This document shows, piece after piece, positions 44,308-53,600 of a stretch of 64,000 bases of DNA (within the stretch, counting starts at the first letter, position 1; each line of letters starts with the position of its first letter). The stretch comes from Limibacter armeniacum. Lineage in GTDB: Bacteria > Bacteroidota > Bacteroidia > Cytophagales > Flammeovirgaceae. Both the position numbers and the translations under genes were made by a program. The DNA lies in the NCBI RefSeq assembly GCF_036880985.1, contig NZ_JBAJNO010000008.1, positions 2,171,500 to 2,235,499 of the forward strand. The letters are read 5' to 3'. The notes under the pieces were generated by a model, which did no database searches, was not told the origin of the DNA, and worked only from the letters and a program-made list of their open reading frames with translations.

Positions 44308-45586
44308 CACTCTACGGTACACTTTTTTATAACCAACTAAAAACCAGTTTTTCAGATGGTGTTTTGGGACTAATTCCCCTCCAAAACTTCTTCCAAAGTC
44401 CTTTGATCTCATTACCTACTTGGCGGGATCTCGTACAGAAATGTTCCTGCAACAGATCTTTTCCCTTTCTGAAATAGCTGTTCTCCCTGTAACCGTGGTT
44501 CTTTACTTTTATGTTTTGTACTTTTTCATGGAAAGCCACGCCAAATAAGTGACAAACAGCAAAGGCCATACACACCACAGCAAAAAGTCTTTCAAGCCGA
44601 TCCAATTTGGTCAGGTGAGTGGCTTCCAGGTTGAATCCCCGCCCTTTGAGCGACTGGAAGAACACCTCGATGCTCCACCGTTTTCTATAGCTTGACAGCA
44701 AGCCGCTTTTCATCAGGTTTGAGACTACGATCAGGTAGTCCTTTCGCCCGTTTTTATCCTTGGTCATCTGCATGGAAAGAGTCAGGTCCATTCCATAGAT
44801 CGTCGCTCTTCGGTCAGTGCAACGAAAACCTTCTTTGCTCCATACCTCTCCTGTTTTCTCCACACCATCGATGTTGATTTTGTGGTGTGATGGAATCCGA
44901 ACGCAGAAGACAATCCCTTGCATGGTCATAAACCGAAGCCACTTTTTGCCGATAAACTCTCGGTCTGCAATCACTTTCCCGATCCGCTCGGGAGGTACAA
45001 TCTGAAGCACTTCCTTCAGCAAATCAATACGCTCCTGCTGGTGGCTGTTTCCTTTTTTGTCCAGTAGCCGAAAAGCCAGTGGGAAACCCACGCCATGACT
45101 GTAGGCCGTCACGGCCAGAATATTCACTGCCTGCTTTCTGGACTGCCAGTTGGTTCGGTCAATGCAGAGGGTGATCTTTCCGGATGGCAGGCAGGAAAAC
45201 AACCATGCCATCAGGGCCTGATAATTGAACACAGCTCCTGACATAAAGCGTTTGACTTGCTTGGTCCGAGAAGCTTTTTGTGCCTTGGATGGCAAGTTTT
45301 TGGCTATCTGATGAAATTGCACATTTTCATCTTCCACCAAGGCCGTAATTAGCTTGGCTAGTACCTGTTTGCTTGGTTTGCCTTTGACGATTTGGAAACC
45401 GCAGAGGATTTCAAGTATATTTGCAGTCAACATAAAGGTAAAGGTCTGGCTTGTGGTTTTGGCGAACGGCAAAGTTAGACCTTTGCTTTTTCTTGCCCCA
45501 ATCAGCCCTTAAATAACCTGCAAATATCCTGTAATCCAGTATTACACCCTTAACTCACTTTGTTATTAAAACTGTACCGTAGAGTG
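44308..45586 (-). mobile_element. complete IS4-family insertion sequence
   Basis: The element is 1279 bp. Its ends are perfect 14-bp terminal inverted repeats (CACTCTACGGTACA at 44308-44321, its complement at 45573-45586), with partial similarity continuing into the next TTTT/ATAAC bases. It is bounded by identical 9-bp copies of CTCCTGCAT. A single transposase gene occupies most of it, on the minus strand. Intact ends, intact transposase and an exact target duplication suggest a fairly recent insertion into intergenic DNA between the methyltransferase and azoR genes. Confidence 0.9.
44327..45472 (-). CDS. IS4 family transposase
   Basis: The 381-residue DDE transposase has catalytic residues in the expected contexts: the first Asp in 'LCIDRTNWQ' (~residue 109), the second Asp in 'VIADREFIG' (~residue 169), and the Glu in 'YRKRWSIEVFFQSLKG', which matches the IS4 signature Y-x2-R-x3-E-x6-K exactly. 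The frame is uninterrupted, so the enzyme may be active. It excises and inserts its own element through cut-and-paste chemistry. The start is the ATG at 45472, 101 bases inside the right inverted repeat. Confidence 0.92.
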   Translation of the reverse strand: MPFAKTTSQTFTFMLTANILEILCGFQIVKGKPSKQVLAKLITALVEDENVQFHQIAKNLPSKAQKASRTKQVKRFMSGAVFNYQALMAWLFSCLPSGKITLCIDRTNWQSRKQAVNILAVTAYSHGVGFPLAFRLLDKKGNSHQQERIDLLKEVLQIVPPERIGKVIADREFIGKKWLRFMTMQGIVFCVRIPSHHKINIDGVEKTGEVWSKEGFRCTDRRATIYGMDLTLSMQMTKDKNGRKDYLIVVSNLMKSGLLSSYRKRWSIEVFFQSLKGRGFNLEATHLTKLDRLERLFAVVCMAFAVCHLFGVAFHEKVQNIKVKNHGYRENSYFRKGKDLLQEHFCTRSRQVGNEIKGLWKKFWRGISPKTPSEKLVFSWL

Positions 45587-45595
45587 CTCCTGCAT
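45587..45595. repeat. 9-bp target-site duplication, right copy
   Basis: This is an exact copy of the left CTCCTGCAT and confirms the element boundary. Confidence 0.85.
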
Positions 45596-45965
45596 AGTAG
45601 GTGGTTTTTAATGCCGAACTAACTCCAGATTGTTATCCAGAGCTATATTTCTTGTATCTCTTAGGGAATGATTCTGAATAACTAGATAATACTCAGGTCT
45701 CAAAGTATTTATATGTTTTGGGGTGATCCTTAGCTCACGTTAATCTGCTTTGTAAAATTCTTACCTCTTTATTCTATTCCATTTTTTGCTGCTTCTCAAC
45801 CTTAAAAAGCCCTTTATAGATATATATGGGGTGTTTTTGGTAATTACGCACCTTAATTGTTTATGAGTTAATAATTGTCAATTAAATAATTTATATGGAA
45901 ATATTTTACATGTAAACTAAAAAATTGTTATGTTTGTGCATCATCTAACATAATCCTTAAAAATC
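45596..45965. other. intergenic region upstream of azoR
   Basis: This is the remainder of the pre-insertion intergenic region. The only supported element is a TATGTTTG box at 45929-45936. I see no small gene or RNA. Confidence 0.45.
45929..45936 (+). promoter_or_regulatory. -7 element for azoR
   Basis: TATGTTTG matches TAnnTTTG 30 bases before the start codon. The -33 position has only a weak TTTTAC. Confidence 0.5.
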
Positions 45966-46556
45966 ATGGCAATACTGAAAATTAACTCGAGTGTACAAAC
46001 AGATGCATCTGTAAGCAGAAAATTGGTAGAAGAGGTAGTGAAAACAATCAACACTTCTGATGCAAAAGTGATTGATAGAGACCTTACAGAAGGACTTCCA
46101 TTGCTGACTCAAGAAATGGTAGGTGCATTTTATACTCCAGAAAATGATCGTTCAGCAGAACAGAATAAATCAATTGAAGTATCTGAAAAGCTGGTAACAG
46201 AACTGCAAGAGGCGGATACTATCGTGATTGGTGCTCCAATTTATAACTTTGGAATTCCTGCATCACTTAAAGCATATTTTGATCTGGTAGCTAGAGTAGG
46301 CGTTACTTTTAAATATACAGACGAAGGACCTGTAGGTCTTTTGGAAGGTAAAAAAGCTTACGTTGTTATTGCAAGTGGTGGTGTGCCAATGGGTGCTGAT
46401 TGGGATTTTGCATCTAGTTACCTGAAAACTGTTTTGGGTTTTATCGGTATTTCAGATGTAACATTGATTGATGCTTCACAGCTGTTGTCAGGTGCAGAAG
46501 CAATTGTTGAAAAGGCTAAAGAGCAAATCTCTACATTGGCTACTGAAGTAGCGTAA
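45966..46556 (+). CDS. azoR: FMN-dependent NADH:quinone oxidoreductase/azoreductase
   Basis: The 196-residue flavodoxin-fold protein matches AzoR/AcpD. It has an N-terminal 'ILKINSSVQTDASVSRKL' phosphate-binding loop for FMN and 'ADTIVIGAPIYNFGIPASLKAYFDLVARVGVTFKYT' with the flavin-binding P-x-Y-N-F motif. 'VVIASGGVPMG' follows. It reduces azo dyes and quinones with NADH by a ping-pong mechanism and probably protects against thiol or quinone stress. It has its own promoter and terminator. The upstream region carries the IS4 insertion, about 380 bases away, so its regulation could have been altered. Confidence 0.9.
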   Translation: MAILKINSSVQTDASVSRKLVEEVVKTINTSDAKVIDRDLTEGLPLLTQEMVGAFYTPENDRSAEQNKSIEVSEKLVTELQEADTIVIGAPIYNFGIPASLKAYFDLVARVGVTFKYTDEGPVGLLEGKKAYVVIASGGVPMGADWDFASSYLKTVLGFIGISDVTLIDASQLLSGAEAIVEKAKEQISTLATEVA

Positions 46557-46584
46557 TGGTATTTTCATTTATATTGTACTTTCT

Positions 46585-46617
46585 AAAACCGTAAGTCAAA
46601 GGCTTACGGTTTTTTTG
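46585..46617 (+). terminator. intrinsic terminator
   Basis: AAACCGTAAG and CTTACGGTTT with a 7-nt loop are followed by seven T. Confidence 0.9.
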
Positions 46618-46775
46618 CTTTTGTAAATTCAGTCAGGGACATATGTATTTATGATTCAATATTTAAAATGTTGCCTTTCAGGTGTTTTCATCGAAAATAT
46701 TCTGTGAAGCAAGCGATTGTGCCTAAATAGATGTTATCAAAAGAAAGAAAGTTTTCAGAATCGGGTTATTTGGGT

Positions 46776-46783
46776 TAATTTTG
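46776..46783 (+). promoter_or_regulatory. -7 element for the mtaB-like gene
   Basis: TAATTTTG matches TAnnTTTG. It overlaps a TTG codon at 46781 that opens the reading frame, which argues for translation starting at the ATG at 46811 instead. Confidence 0.5.
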
Positions 46784-46810
46784 CAGGAATTTTCAATTCA
46801 CAGGCGAAAG

Positions 46811-48129
46811 ATGAAGAAAGTAGCATTTTATACATTAGGGTGTAAGCTTAACTTTTCGGAGACCTCTACCATCGGGCGTATGTTCGAGGATAAGGGGTAC
46901 CAAAAAGCGGAGTTTTCTGACACCCCAGATATATTTATCATCAACACTTGTTCTGTTACGGATAATGCAGACAAGAAATGTAAGAAGATTGTAAAGGAGG
47001 CTAAAAAGATTTCCCCAGATTCTTATGTAGCCATCATTGGTTGTTATGCTCAGCTAAAACCAAAAGAGATTTCTGAAATTAAAGGGGTAGATGCAGTATT
47101 GGGTGCTGCCGAAAAATTCAGGCTGATCGAACTGTTGGATGGTTTTGTAAAGACTGAAGAGCCAAAGGTGTTGGCTCAGGAAATTACAGAAACCAAGGAA
47201 TTTGTATCAGGTTACTCAATCAATGACCGTACACGTACTTTCCTAAAGGTACAGGATGGTTGTAACTATAATTGTACTTTCTGTACTATTCCATTGGCTC
47301 GTGGTAAAAGCCGAAGTGATACTGTTGAGCGTGTTGTACAAAATGCGGAAGAAATAGCAGCAACTGAAACCAAGGAAATTGTATTGACAGGGGTCAATAT
47401 TGGTGACTTTGGAATTATTGATGGTAAACGTGAAGTACGATTCTATGATCTTGTAAAAGAGTTGGACAAAGTAGAAGGAATTGACCGATTCCGAATTTCA
47501 TCTATTGAGCCAAACTTGCTATCCAATGAGATCATTGATTTCTGTGCTGATTCAGAGCGATTTGTTCCTCATTACCATATTCCTTTGCAGTCAGGGTCTG
47601 ATAAACTTCTGAAACTGATGCGTCGCCGTTACAAGCGTGACTTGTATGTTGATAGAGTAAATCAGATTAAGTCAGCTAATCCTGATACTTGTATTGGGGT
47701 TGATGTAATTGTCGGATTCCCAGGGAAACGGAAGAGGATTTTCTGGATACATACCATTTCCTGAATGAGCTGGATATCTCGTACCTGCACGTGTTTACGT
47801 ATTCTGAGAGAGCCAATACAGAAGCACCTCTAATGGAAGGAGTTGTTCCAATGAAGGAACGTCACAGAAGGTCAAAGATGCTTCGTACACTTTCTGAGAA
47901 AAAGAAGAGAGCATTTTATGAGAGTCAGTTGGGTAAGAAGTTTACTGTACTGTTCGAGCACGATGTTGAAGACGGCTATATGTTCGGGTTTACAGAGAAC
48001 TATGTTCGTGTAAGAGCGAAGTATGACCCAATGTTGGTGAATGAATTGAAAGAGTGTGAGTTGGTGTCCATCAATGAGGATGGAACGGTTGAGGTAAAAG
48101 AGCCTGAAGTGGTTTATGAAACTCACTGA
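46811..48129 (+). pseudogene. mtaB: tRNA t6A37 methylthiotransferase MtaB-like gene with a single-base frameshift
   Basis: The gene encodes a radical-SAM methylthiotransferase that would convert t6A37 to ms2t6A37 in tRNA. The first part (46811-47764, 317 residues) has the UPF0004 domain 'YTLGCKLNFSE' with Cys residues in 'NTCSVT' and 'GCYAQ', and the radical-SAM Cys-x3-Cys-x2-Cys in 'DGCNYNCTFC'. At 47723-47726 the frame breaks in the 'VGFPG' region. Adding one G to the GGG at 47723-47725 restores 'GETEEDFLDTYHFLNELDISYLH' (here in full only as two parts), which runs into the second part (47791-48129) and the TRAM domain. The intact product would be 439 residues, the usual length. So this is either a real inactivation, a sequencing error in a G-run, or a recoding site. 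Confidence 0.88.
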
Positions 48130-48154
48130 TCAAAATATTTTGATACAAACTAAG

Positions 48155-48186
48155 CGGTATGGAAGCAATTCTGTACCGTTTTTTTT
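48155..48186 (+). terminator. intrinsic terminator with GCAA loop
   Basis: CGGTATGGAA, loop GCAA and TTCTGTACCG (with two wobble pairs) are followed by eight T. A near-identical hairpin recurs at 54735. Confidence 0.9.
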
Positions 48187-48202
48187 GTCTTTAAATAAGC
48201 AA

Positions 48203-48895
48203 CTATTGAAATGAAATGGAGAATTTCTCTCCTATGTTTTCAAGGATATAGATTATCTGTTTTTCTAGGTCTTGTTTAGAGGTATAAGCATACTTAGGCA
48301 ACCATGTATATTTTATTTCTTTCCAGAGTCTTTCAATCAAATTAAGCTCAGGAGAATAAGGAGGGATAAAGAAGAGTATAAGTCCTTTATCCCTCCATTT
48401 TTCGATTTGTTCCTTGAATCTATGACTTCGATGTGTAGGTGCATTGTCTAACACGACAATGGTTGGACGAATTATGTCACTGGCAAAGCGATCAAAGCAC
48501 TCAATAACTATTTCAGAGTTGGCAGCCCCTTGAAAGAGAAAAGACTTGAATGATTGTGTTCTACTCATAAACCCGAGTACGGTCAGATTTGCACTTGGCA
48601 CGGAAGGAAGCAATATCCTTTTACCTTTTAGTTGCCATGCATAAGGCACACTTGGGATAAGGTTGACGCCCATTTCATCAAAGAAATAAAGATCGATTCT
48701 TCCCTGCTCCTCCTTTTTCTTAAGTGTATTCAGCCATTGGTGGGCTTTTTCAAAGTCTTCCTGATTCCGTTTATGCAGCAAGCTTTTGCGGCTTCTTTTC
48801 CATCGGTAACCCCATTTCTTCATCCAACGTCGTAGCGTTGAGACTTTCACCCACTTTTGACAATGCTCCTTGATGTAGGTTTGAACTCTTGACAA
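48203..48895 (-). CDS. IS630 transposase, catalytic part (DDE)
   Basis: The frame encodes 230 residues with the IS630/Tc1-mariner DDE domain. The first Asp is in 'LYFFDEMGVNL' (~residue 74) and the second in 'TIVVLDNAPTHRS' (~residue 148). 'FIPPYSPELNLIERLWKEIK' carries the third acidic residue (Glu). The ATG at 48895 is probably not the natural start. The frame extends upstream without a stop to the A8 run, so the product is made by -1 frameshifting from the preceding frame. The combined protein would be about 334 residues, normal for IS630. Confidence 0.85.
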   Translation of the reverse strand: MSRVQTYIKEHCQKWVKVSTLRRWMKKWGYRWKRSRKSLLHKRNQEDFEKAHQWLNTLKKKEEQGRIDLYFFDEMGVNLIPSVPYAWQLKGKRILLPSVPSANLTVLGFMSRTQSFKSFLFQGAANSEIVIECFDRFASDIIRPTIVVLDNAPTHRSHRFKEQIEKWRDKGLILFFIPPYSPELNLIERLWKEIKYTWLPKYAYTSKQDLEKQIIYILENIGEKFSISFQ

Positions 48896-48912
48896 GCGCT
48901 GTACGCCATCCT

Positions 48913-49206
48913 TTAGGAAATCAATGATTTTTTTTCCTCTGACGCCTTGAAACTTTTGCGGGGATGCTGCTGTGGCTTGCTATCATACAGACCTGAAAAG
49001 CCGTGCTGTTGCCAATGCTGAATCCAACGGCTAACCGTTTCGATTTTATTCACTTGCAAGATCTCAGTTAACTGTGTAAAGTTAAAGCCTTGGGCGTAAA
49101 GCAGGACTGCATGAGAACGGAGGCGTACCCGTGAGGAGGTATCGTACTTATACAGCTTTTCGAGCTTGCTGCGATCTTCTGGTGTCAGAGTCAGTTGTGG
49201 TTTCAT
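48913..49206 (-). CDS. IS630 transposase, N-terminal helix-turn-helix part
   Basis: The 97-residue frame has the IS630-type DNA-binding region: 'LTPEDRSKLEKLYKYDTSSRVRLRSHAVLLYAQGF', then the helix-turn-helix 'FTQLTEILQVNKIETVSRWIQHW' and 'GLYDSKPQQHPR'. It ends soon after an A8 run (48928-48935) where a -1 shift would fuse it to the catalytic frame. On its own it may act as a DNA-binding inhibitor. Confidence 0.8.
   Translation of the reverse strand: MKPQLTLTPEDRSKLEKLYKYDTSSRVRLRSHAVLLYAQGFNFTQLTEILQVNKIETVSRWIQHWQQHGFSGLYDSKPQQHPRKSFKASEEKKSLIS
48928..48935 (-). other. probable -1 frameshift site (A8 slippery run)
   Basis: On the minus strand the zero-frame codons GAA AAA AAA contain the canonical slippery heptamer A-AAA-AAA. 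Slipping back one base reads into 'IIDFLKDGVQRLSRVQTYI' and then the catalytic frame without a stop. Confidence 0.75.
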
Positions 49207-49249
49207 GATATCACAACAAAACTTCCGTTTTCAATTGTTCCTCTGCTTA

Positions 49250-49566
49250 AATGGTAACTACCTGTAGAAAGGAAGAGCGAGTTTAGTGTGAAAATAATAT
49301 TGATTATAAAGTTGATATAAAAGTTTTTAGATAGCCGATATTGTTGTTGTTCAAGTTTGATTCGTATAAAGTGCTATCAAAAATACCAAGCTTACAATGT
49401 TATCATATTAGGAATATTATGGAAGATGACATTTTATTTATATTTTGCATCATAATTGCACATAACCCAAATTGTACATTTCAAAGTTAACATTCACGAT
49501 TGAGTGAGCTGCCTGTGACCAATCACAGAGGAGAAGTGAGCGAAGTCAGTGATTCAATTTTTTAAT
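49250..49566. other. AT-rich intergenic region upstream of the P460 operon
   Basis: Between the IS630 element and the operon starting at 49567. It presumably carries the operon promoter, but no full consensus is visible. A short GTGACC/GGTCAC-like feature near 49515 is not a clear palindrome. Nothing else is recognised. Confidence 0.4.
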
Positions 49567-50064
49567 ATGAAGCTAAAAACTATTGTACTGACACTTACCT
49601 CAGCGGTGGTGTTACTATCCCTTCATGCATGTGTTTACAATGATGCAGTAACAGTTTTCGAAGAGGAGTATATTTTTACATCAGCCGATATCGAAGGGTA
49701 TGAGGACTGGACAGTATTGGGACATTCGGATAGGCCTGACATCAATCAATACCGGACCATCTATATTAACAAGGCAGAAGAAGCTGACCGAACAGATGGT
49801 TTATACCCTGTAGGAACTATTATCGTGAAGGAAGGTAGAAACCATGGAGACCGTTCACAGATTGTTGCTTTGCAGGTGATGGCAAAACGAGGAGGGGAGT
49901 TTAATCCATTAGGCAATCACTGGGAGTGGGCTTATACGGCAAGTGGTGATGTAGAGGCACTGGATAATAACCGTGGTGACAATGAAATAACATTAAATGG
50001 TACAACTTGTATCAGTTGTCATCAGGGAGCCAATGACCTGGTTATAAAATCGTACAAGGAGTAG
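49567..50064 (+). CDS. cytochrome P460-like c-type heme lipoprotein
   Basis: I use the ATG at 49567; a GTG at 49549 is the other option. The 165-residue protein has a lipoprotein signal with lipobox LHAC. The body has the cytochrome P460 pattern: 'YEDWTVLGHSDRPDINQYRTIYIN', 'YPVGTIIVKEGR' and 'EFNPLGNHWEWAYT'. The c-type heme site is Cys148-x2-Cys151-His152 (CISCH) near the C-terminus. P460 cytochromes oxidise hydroxylamine, or in other branches serve as redox or NO-binding proteins. The crosslinking Lys cannot be assigned. It is the first gene of a four-gene operon with YceI, a sensor phosphatase and a DUF5777 barrel. Confidence 0.78.
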   Translation: MKLKTIVLTLTSAVVLLSLHACVYNDAVTVFEEEYIFTSADIEGYEDWTVLGHSDRPDINQYRTIYINKAEEADRTDGLYPVGTIIVKEGRNHGDRSQIVALQVMAKRGGEFNPLGNHWEWAYTASGDVEALDNNRGDNEITLNGTTCISCHQGANDLVIKSYKE

Positions 50065-50120
50065 AAGTTATACTTTCTCATCGAACTTGATTGAACCAAC
50101 TTTCACAAGGACTTTACCTT

Positions 50121-50672
50121 ATGATACGAATACTTATTATCTCTCTCTTACTGTTGTCAGGAAGTTATAGCTTTGCGCAACAGCGTATGTTGTCTAAGAC
50201 AGGAAAGATCCATTTCACTTCTGATGCTCCTTTGGAACTGATAGAGGCTTCATCCAATTCTTTGAAAGGAATATTGGAGATGCCTACCCGTAAGTTCGCT
50301 TTTTCTGTTCCTATCAAATCCTTTCAGGGGTTCAATAGTGCATTGCAGCAGCAGCACTTTAATGAGAACTACATGGAAAGTGATGAGTTTCCTAAGGCTA
50401 CTTTTACCGGTAAGATTATCGAAAAAGTGGACTTCAGTCAGCCAGGAACCTACCAGGTTAGGGCTAAAGGTAAACTGAATATCCATGGAGTAGAGCAAAG
50501 CCGTATTTTCAAGGTCAAGCTGAAAGTAGATGATACAGGTATTCACTTTTCATCAAAACTGACCATCCCATTGTCAGATCACAATATCTCTATTCCACAG
50601 ATTGTACATCAGAAGATTGCAACAGAAATAGATGTAGACCTAAAAGGAACCCTGCTAAAGCCTCAACAATAA
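50121..50672 (+). CDS. YceI family periplasmic lipid-binding protein
   Basis: The start is the ATG at 50121 (MIRILIISL), which begins a signal peptide ending FAQQ; an in-frame TTG at 50091 is less likely. The 183-residue protein has the YceI lipocalin-like pattern: 'KIHFTSDAPLELIEASSNSLKGILE', 'FAFSVPIKSFQGFNSALQQQHFNENYMESDEFPKATF', and 'LNIHGVEQSRIFKV'. Family members bind polyisoprenoids such as ubiquinone or menaquinone in the periplasm. The pairing with a P460-type cytochrome suggests a quinone-linked redox role (inference). It ends five bases before the next gene. Confidence 0.85.
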   Translation: MIRILIISLLLLSGSYSFAQQRMLSKTGKIHFTSDAPLELIEASSNSLKGILEMPTRKFAFSVPIKSFQGFNSALQQQHFNENYMESDEFPKATFTGKIIEKVDFSQPGTYQVRAKGKLNIHGVEQSRIFKVKLKVDDTGIHFSSKLTIPLSDHNISIPQIVHQKIATEIDVDLKGTLLKPQQ

Positions 50673-50676
50673 TAAT

Positions 50677-53600
50677 ATGCAAACAATCCGATATCACTTG
50701 AGTGTTCTGCTGTTACTCTTGACAGTGCTGACAGGATACTCTCAACAACTATATTTTAAGCAATATCCATTTGGTCGAAAACTGAAAGAAGGATACCCAA
50801 CAGCTTTGTTGCAATCAACTACTGGAATGCTTTGGGTGGGAACGAACAAAGGGTTACTCCAGTTTGACGGCAAAGATTTCCAATTGATCGGAGAACAGAA
50901 AGAAGAGGTGACCGCTTTGGGAGAAAGCCATGACGGGACGATTTGGGTAGGCTTCAAGGATGGCGCTCTATACTTTCTGAAGGAAGAAAAATTGCAACCT
51001 TTTGAGACTGATGAAGGAATGGCTGTGGAGGCTGTTTCTGATATAGTCTTCGATAAGGATGGAACGCTATGGTTCGCTACATTGGGTGATGGACTTTACT
51101 ATTACAAGAATGAGCGTATGTACCGCTTGGACGAGGAAGACGGATTGCCTGATACCTATATTTATGATTTGGAACTGGACAAGCAAGGAAATATTTGGGC
51201 TGGTACTGATGGAGGGATTGCAGTTTGCCACCTGAACGAGCAAAATGCTGACATCAAAGTGATTGATTCAAGTTTGGGGCTTCCTGATGATATTGTCAAG
51301 AAAATTATCTTTTCACCTGAAAATGAAAGTTTCTGGATAGGAACGGAAGATGAAGGACTCTTTAGTTATGATCCTTCTACACAGGTATTTAAGCCAGTAG
51401 TCAAAGATGAGTGGCCGTACGGTTCAGTGCTGGACATGACTTTGAGTGGGAATGAATTGTGGGTGAGTACAAGTAGGCAAGGCATATTGGTTATGGATTG
51501 TAAAGATCAGTCCATCTTGAATTACACCAAAGAGCATGGATTGTCTTCAGGTCGTCTTCATGCTTTAATGGGAGACAGAGAGGGCAATATATGGTTAGCC
51601 GGAAGGCAAAGAGGTTTGGAAAGACTTCCTGCCAATCGCCTCTGGTTTTTCAGAAATATGAGTGAGCAAGTTCAGATTGTAGCTGTCGGGGCAGATCAAC
51701 ACCATGCGCTTTGGTACCTTAACCATGGTAAATTGTATCACTACCAACAAGGAAAAGCTACTCTGATGGAGGAATTACCAGCGCAGGTTACAGCCATTTC
51801 GCTTTATGTGGATCCTTATAATAACAAATGGATTGGTACCTATGGTGATGGTATTTATTGTTTGAAGGAAAATGGCACTTTGCTTCATTATAAAGAGGAG
51901 TTGCCTGACCCAAACATCATCAATATTACTGGAGATGGGGACGCCGTTTGGTTGGCTACTTTAAGAGGAGGTTGTCGCCTCACATTAGGGGAGGGGCATA
52001 AACCTAGTCAGATTGATGTTTTCGGAACAAAAGAAGGGTTAGGGACAGATTACCTCTATCAGGTATTTGTTGACTCCCAAAAGCGAGTGTGGTTTGGAAC
52101 TGACGGACATGGTATTTCTCTGATGGAACAGGAGCACTTTCAACAACTGGACAGTGCAGCAGCTTTGGATGAAAAAGTGATCTATGGTTTTGCAGAAGAC
52201 GGCAAGCAACGTATCTGGATCAATGTAAAAGGAGAAGGACTATACTGCTTTACAGAAAATGGAAAATTGAAGCATTATGGAATTGCGGAAGGTTTGAGAG
52301 ATCTGGATGTGAAAATACTTTCTTCCGATATCAACGGAAACCTGTTGGTTTTTCATGAGGCAGGGTTAGATGTATTTGATATACAAGAAGAGCATTTTGT
52401 CTATTTGGGAGCAGAGGATGGGATTTCAGAAGAGAAGCCTTTTCAAAATGCTGTTGGCAAGAATGCTTTTGGGGAAGTTTATTTCGGTACAGACAAAGGC
52501 ATTGTTGGATACCGTCAACTGAATCATGTTGGGCAACGTGCTCCGGAGTTGATCATTGAAGAAATCAAGCTGTTTGGTAAAGAATTGCTTACAGGTGATG
52601 CGTTTAAGCTAAAACATAACCAAAACCACCTGACCATCAATTTTGAAGGACTTTGGTATGGGAATCCTGAAGGCTTGCGTTTCCGCTATCAGCTGGAAGG
52701 TTATGATATGGACTGGATATATACATCTTCCAATTCACTGACATATTCTTATTTACCACCGGGGCATTACCTGTTTAAGGTACAAACTTCTTATGACCCG
52801 TTTTTCAAAAACTTTTCTGAAGCTCAATTTACACTTGAGATAGCACCACCTTTTTGGAAAGAACCTTGGTTTATTCTTTTGGCTGTAGGAGCAATGCTAG
52901 GGTTGATTTATTGGGCTGTAAAAAGAAGGGAAAGGCAATTGAAACTTGAAAAGCAACTGCTGGAGGAAAAAGTAAAGGAGCGAACAGAAGAGATCACCTT
53001 GAAGAATGAAGAACTGCAAGCTGCCTTTGAAGATATTGAAAACAAAAACGATAAAATTACCAAAAGCATCAACTACGCAAAGCGTATACAGCAAGCTATT
53101 TTGCCGCTGAGACATGATCTGGAAGAGGCATTCCCCAATCATTTTGTCTTGTATCAACCTCGTGACATTGTAAGTGGAGACTTCTATTGGGTTACGAAGC
53201 AAGGTGATAAGACTTTCTTTGCTGCCGTAGATTGTACAGGGCATGGTGTGCCGGGTGCTTTTATGTCAATGATCGGTGCTTCTGTACTGAATGAGGCCGT
53301 AAAAGAACCTGACATTACGCCAAAGGGAATCCTGAATAAAATGGATCAGGCTGTAGTGGCATACCTGAAACAAGATGGTGTTCACAATGAAAAGGTCAAC
53401 GCCATGGATGGAATGGATATTTCGCTTATCTGTTGGGAACCGAAGGAGAAGCGATTGACCTACGCTGGAGCAAAGCGACCACTTTATATGATTCAGGAAG
53501 GAGAATTGAAGGAGTTGAAAGGTGATCGTTGGGCAATTGGTGGACATGGGAAGTTTCTCAAGGATGACTGCAAGCTGTTTACGGATCATACCATTATTAT

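Larger units (their letters stand above)
48198..49247 (-). mobile_element. IS630-family insertion sequence (boundaries tentative)
   Basis: Two consecutive minus-strand frames encode an IS630 transposase. The ends are tentative. The left end reads AGCAACTATTGAAA and the complement of the right end reads AGCAGAGGAACAATTGAAA, sharing AGCA and ATTGAAA with a 5-base offset. Both sides are flanked by TA, the IS630 target (48196-48197 and 49248-49249). The ~1050 bp length fits the family. The imperfect repeats mean that the exact ends need comparison with other copies. Confidence 0.6.
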
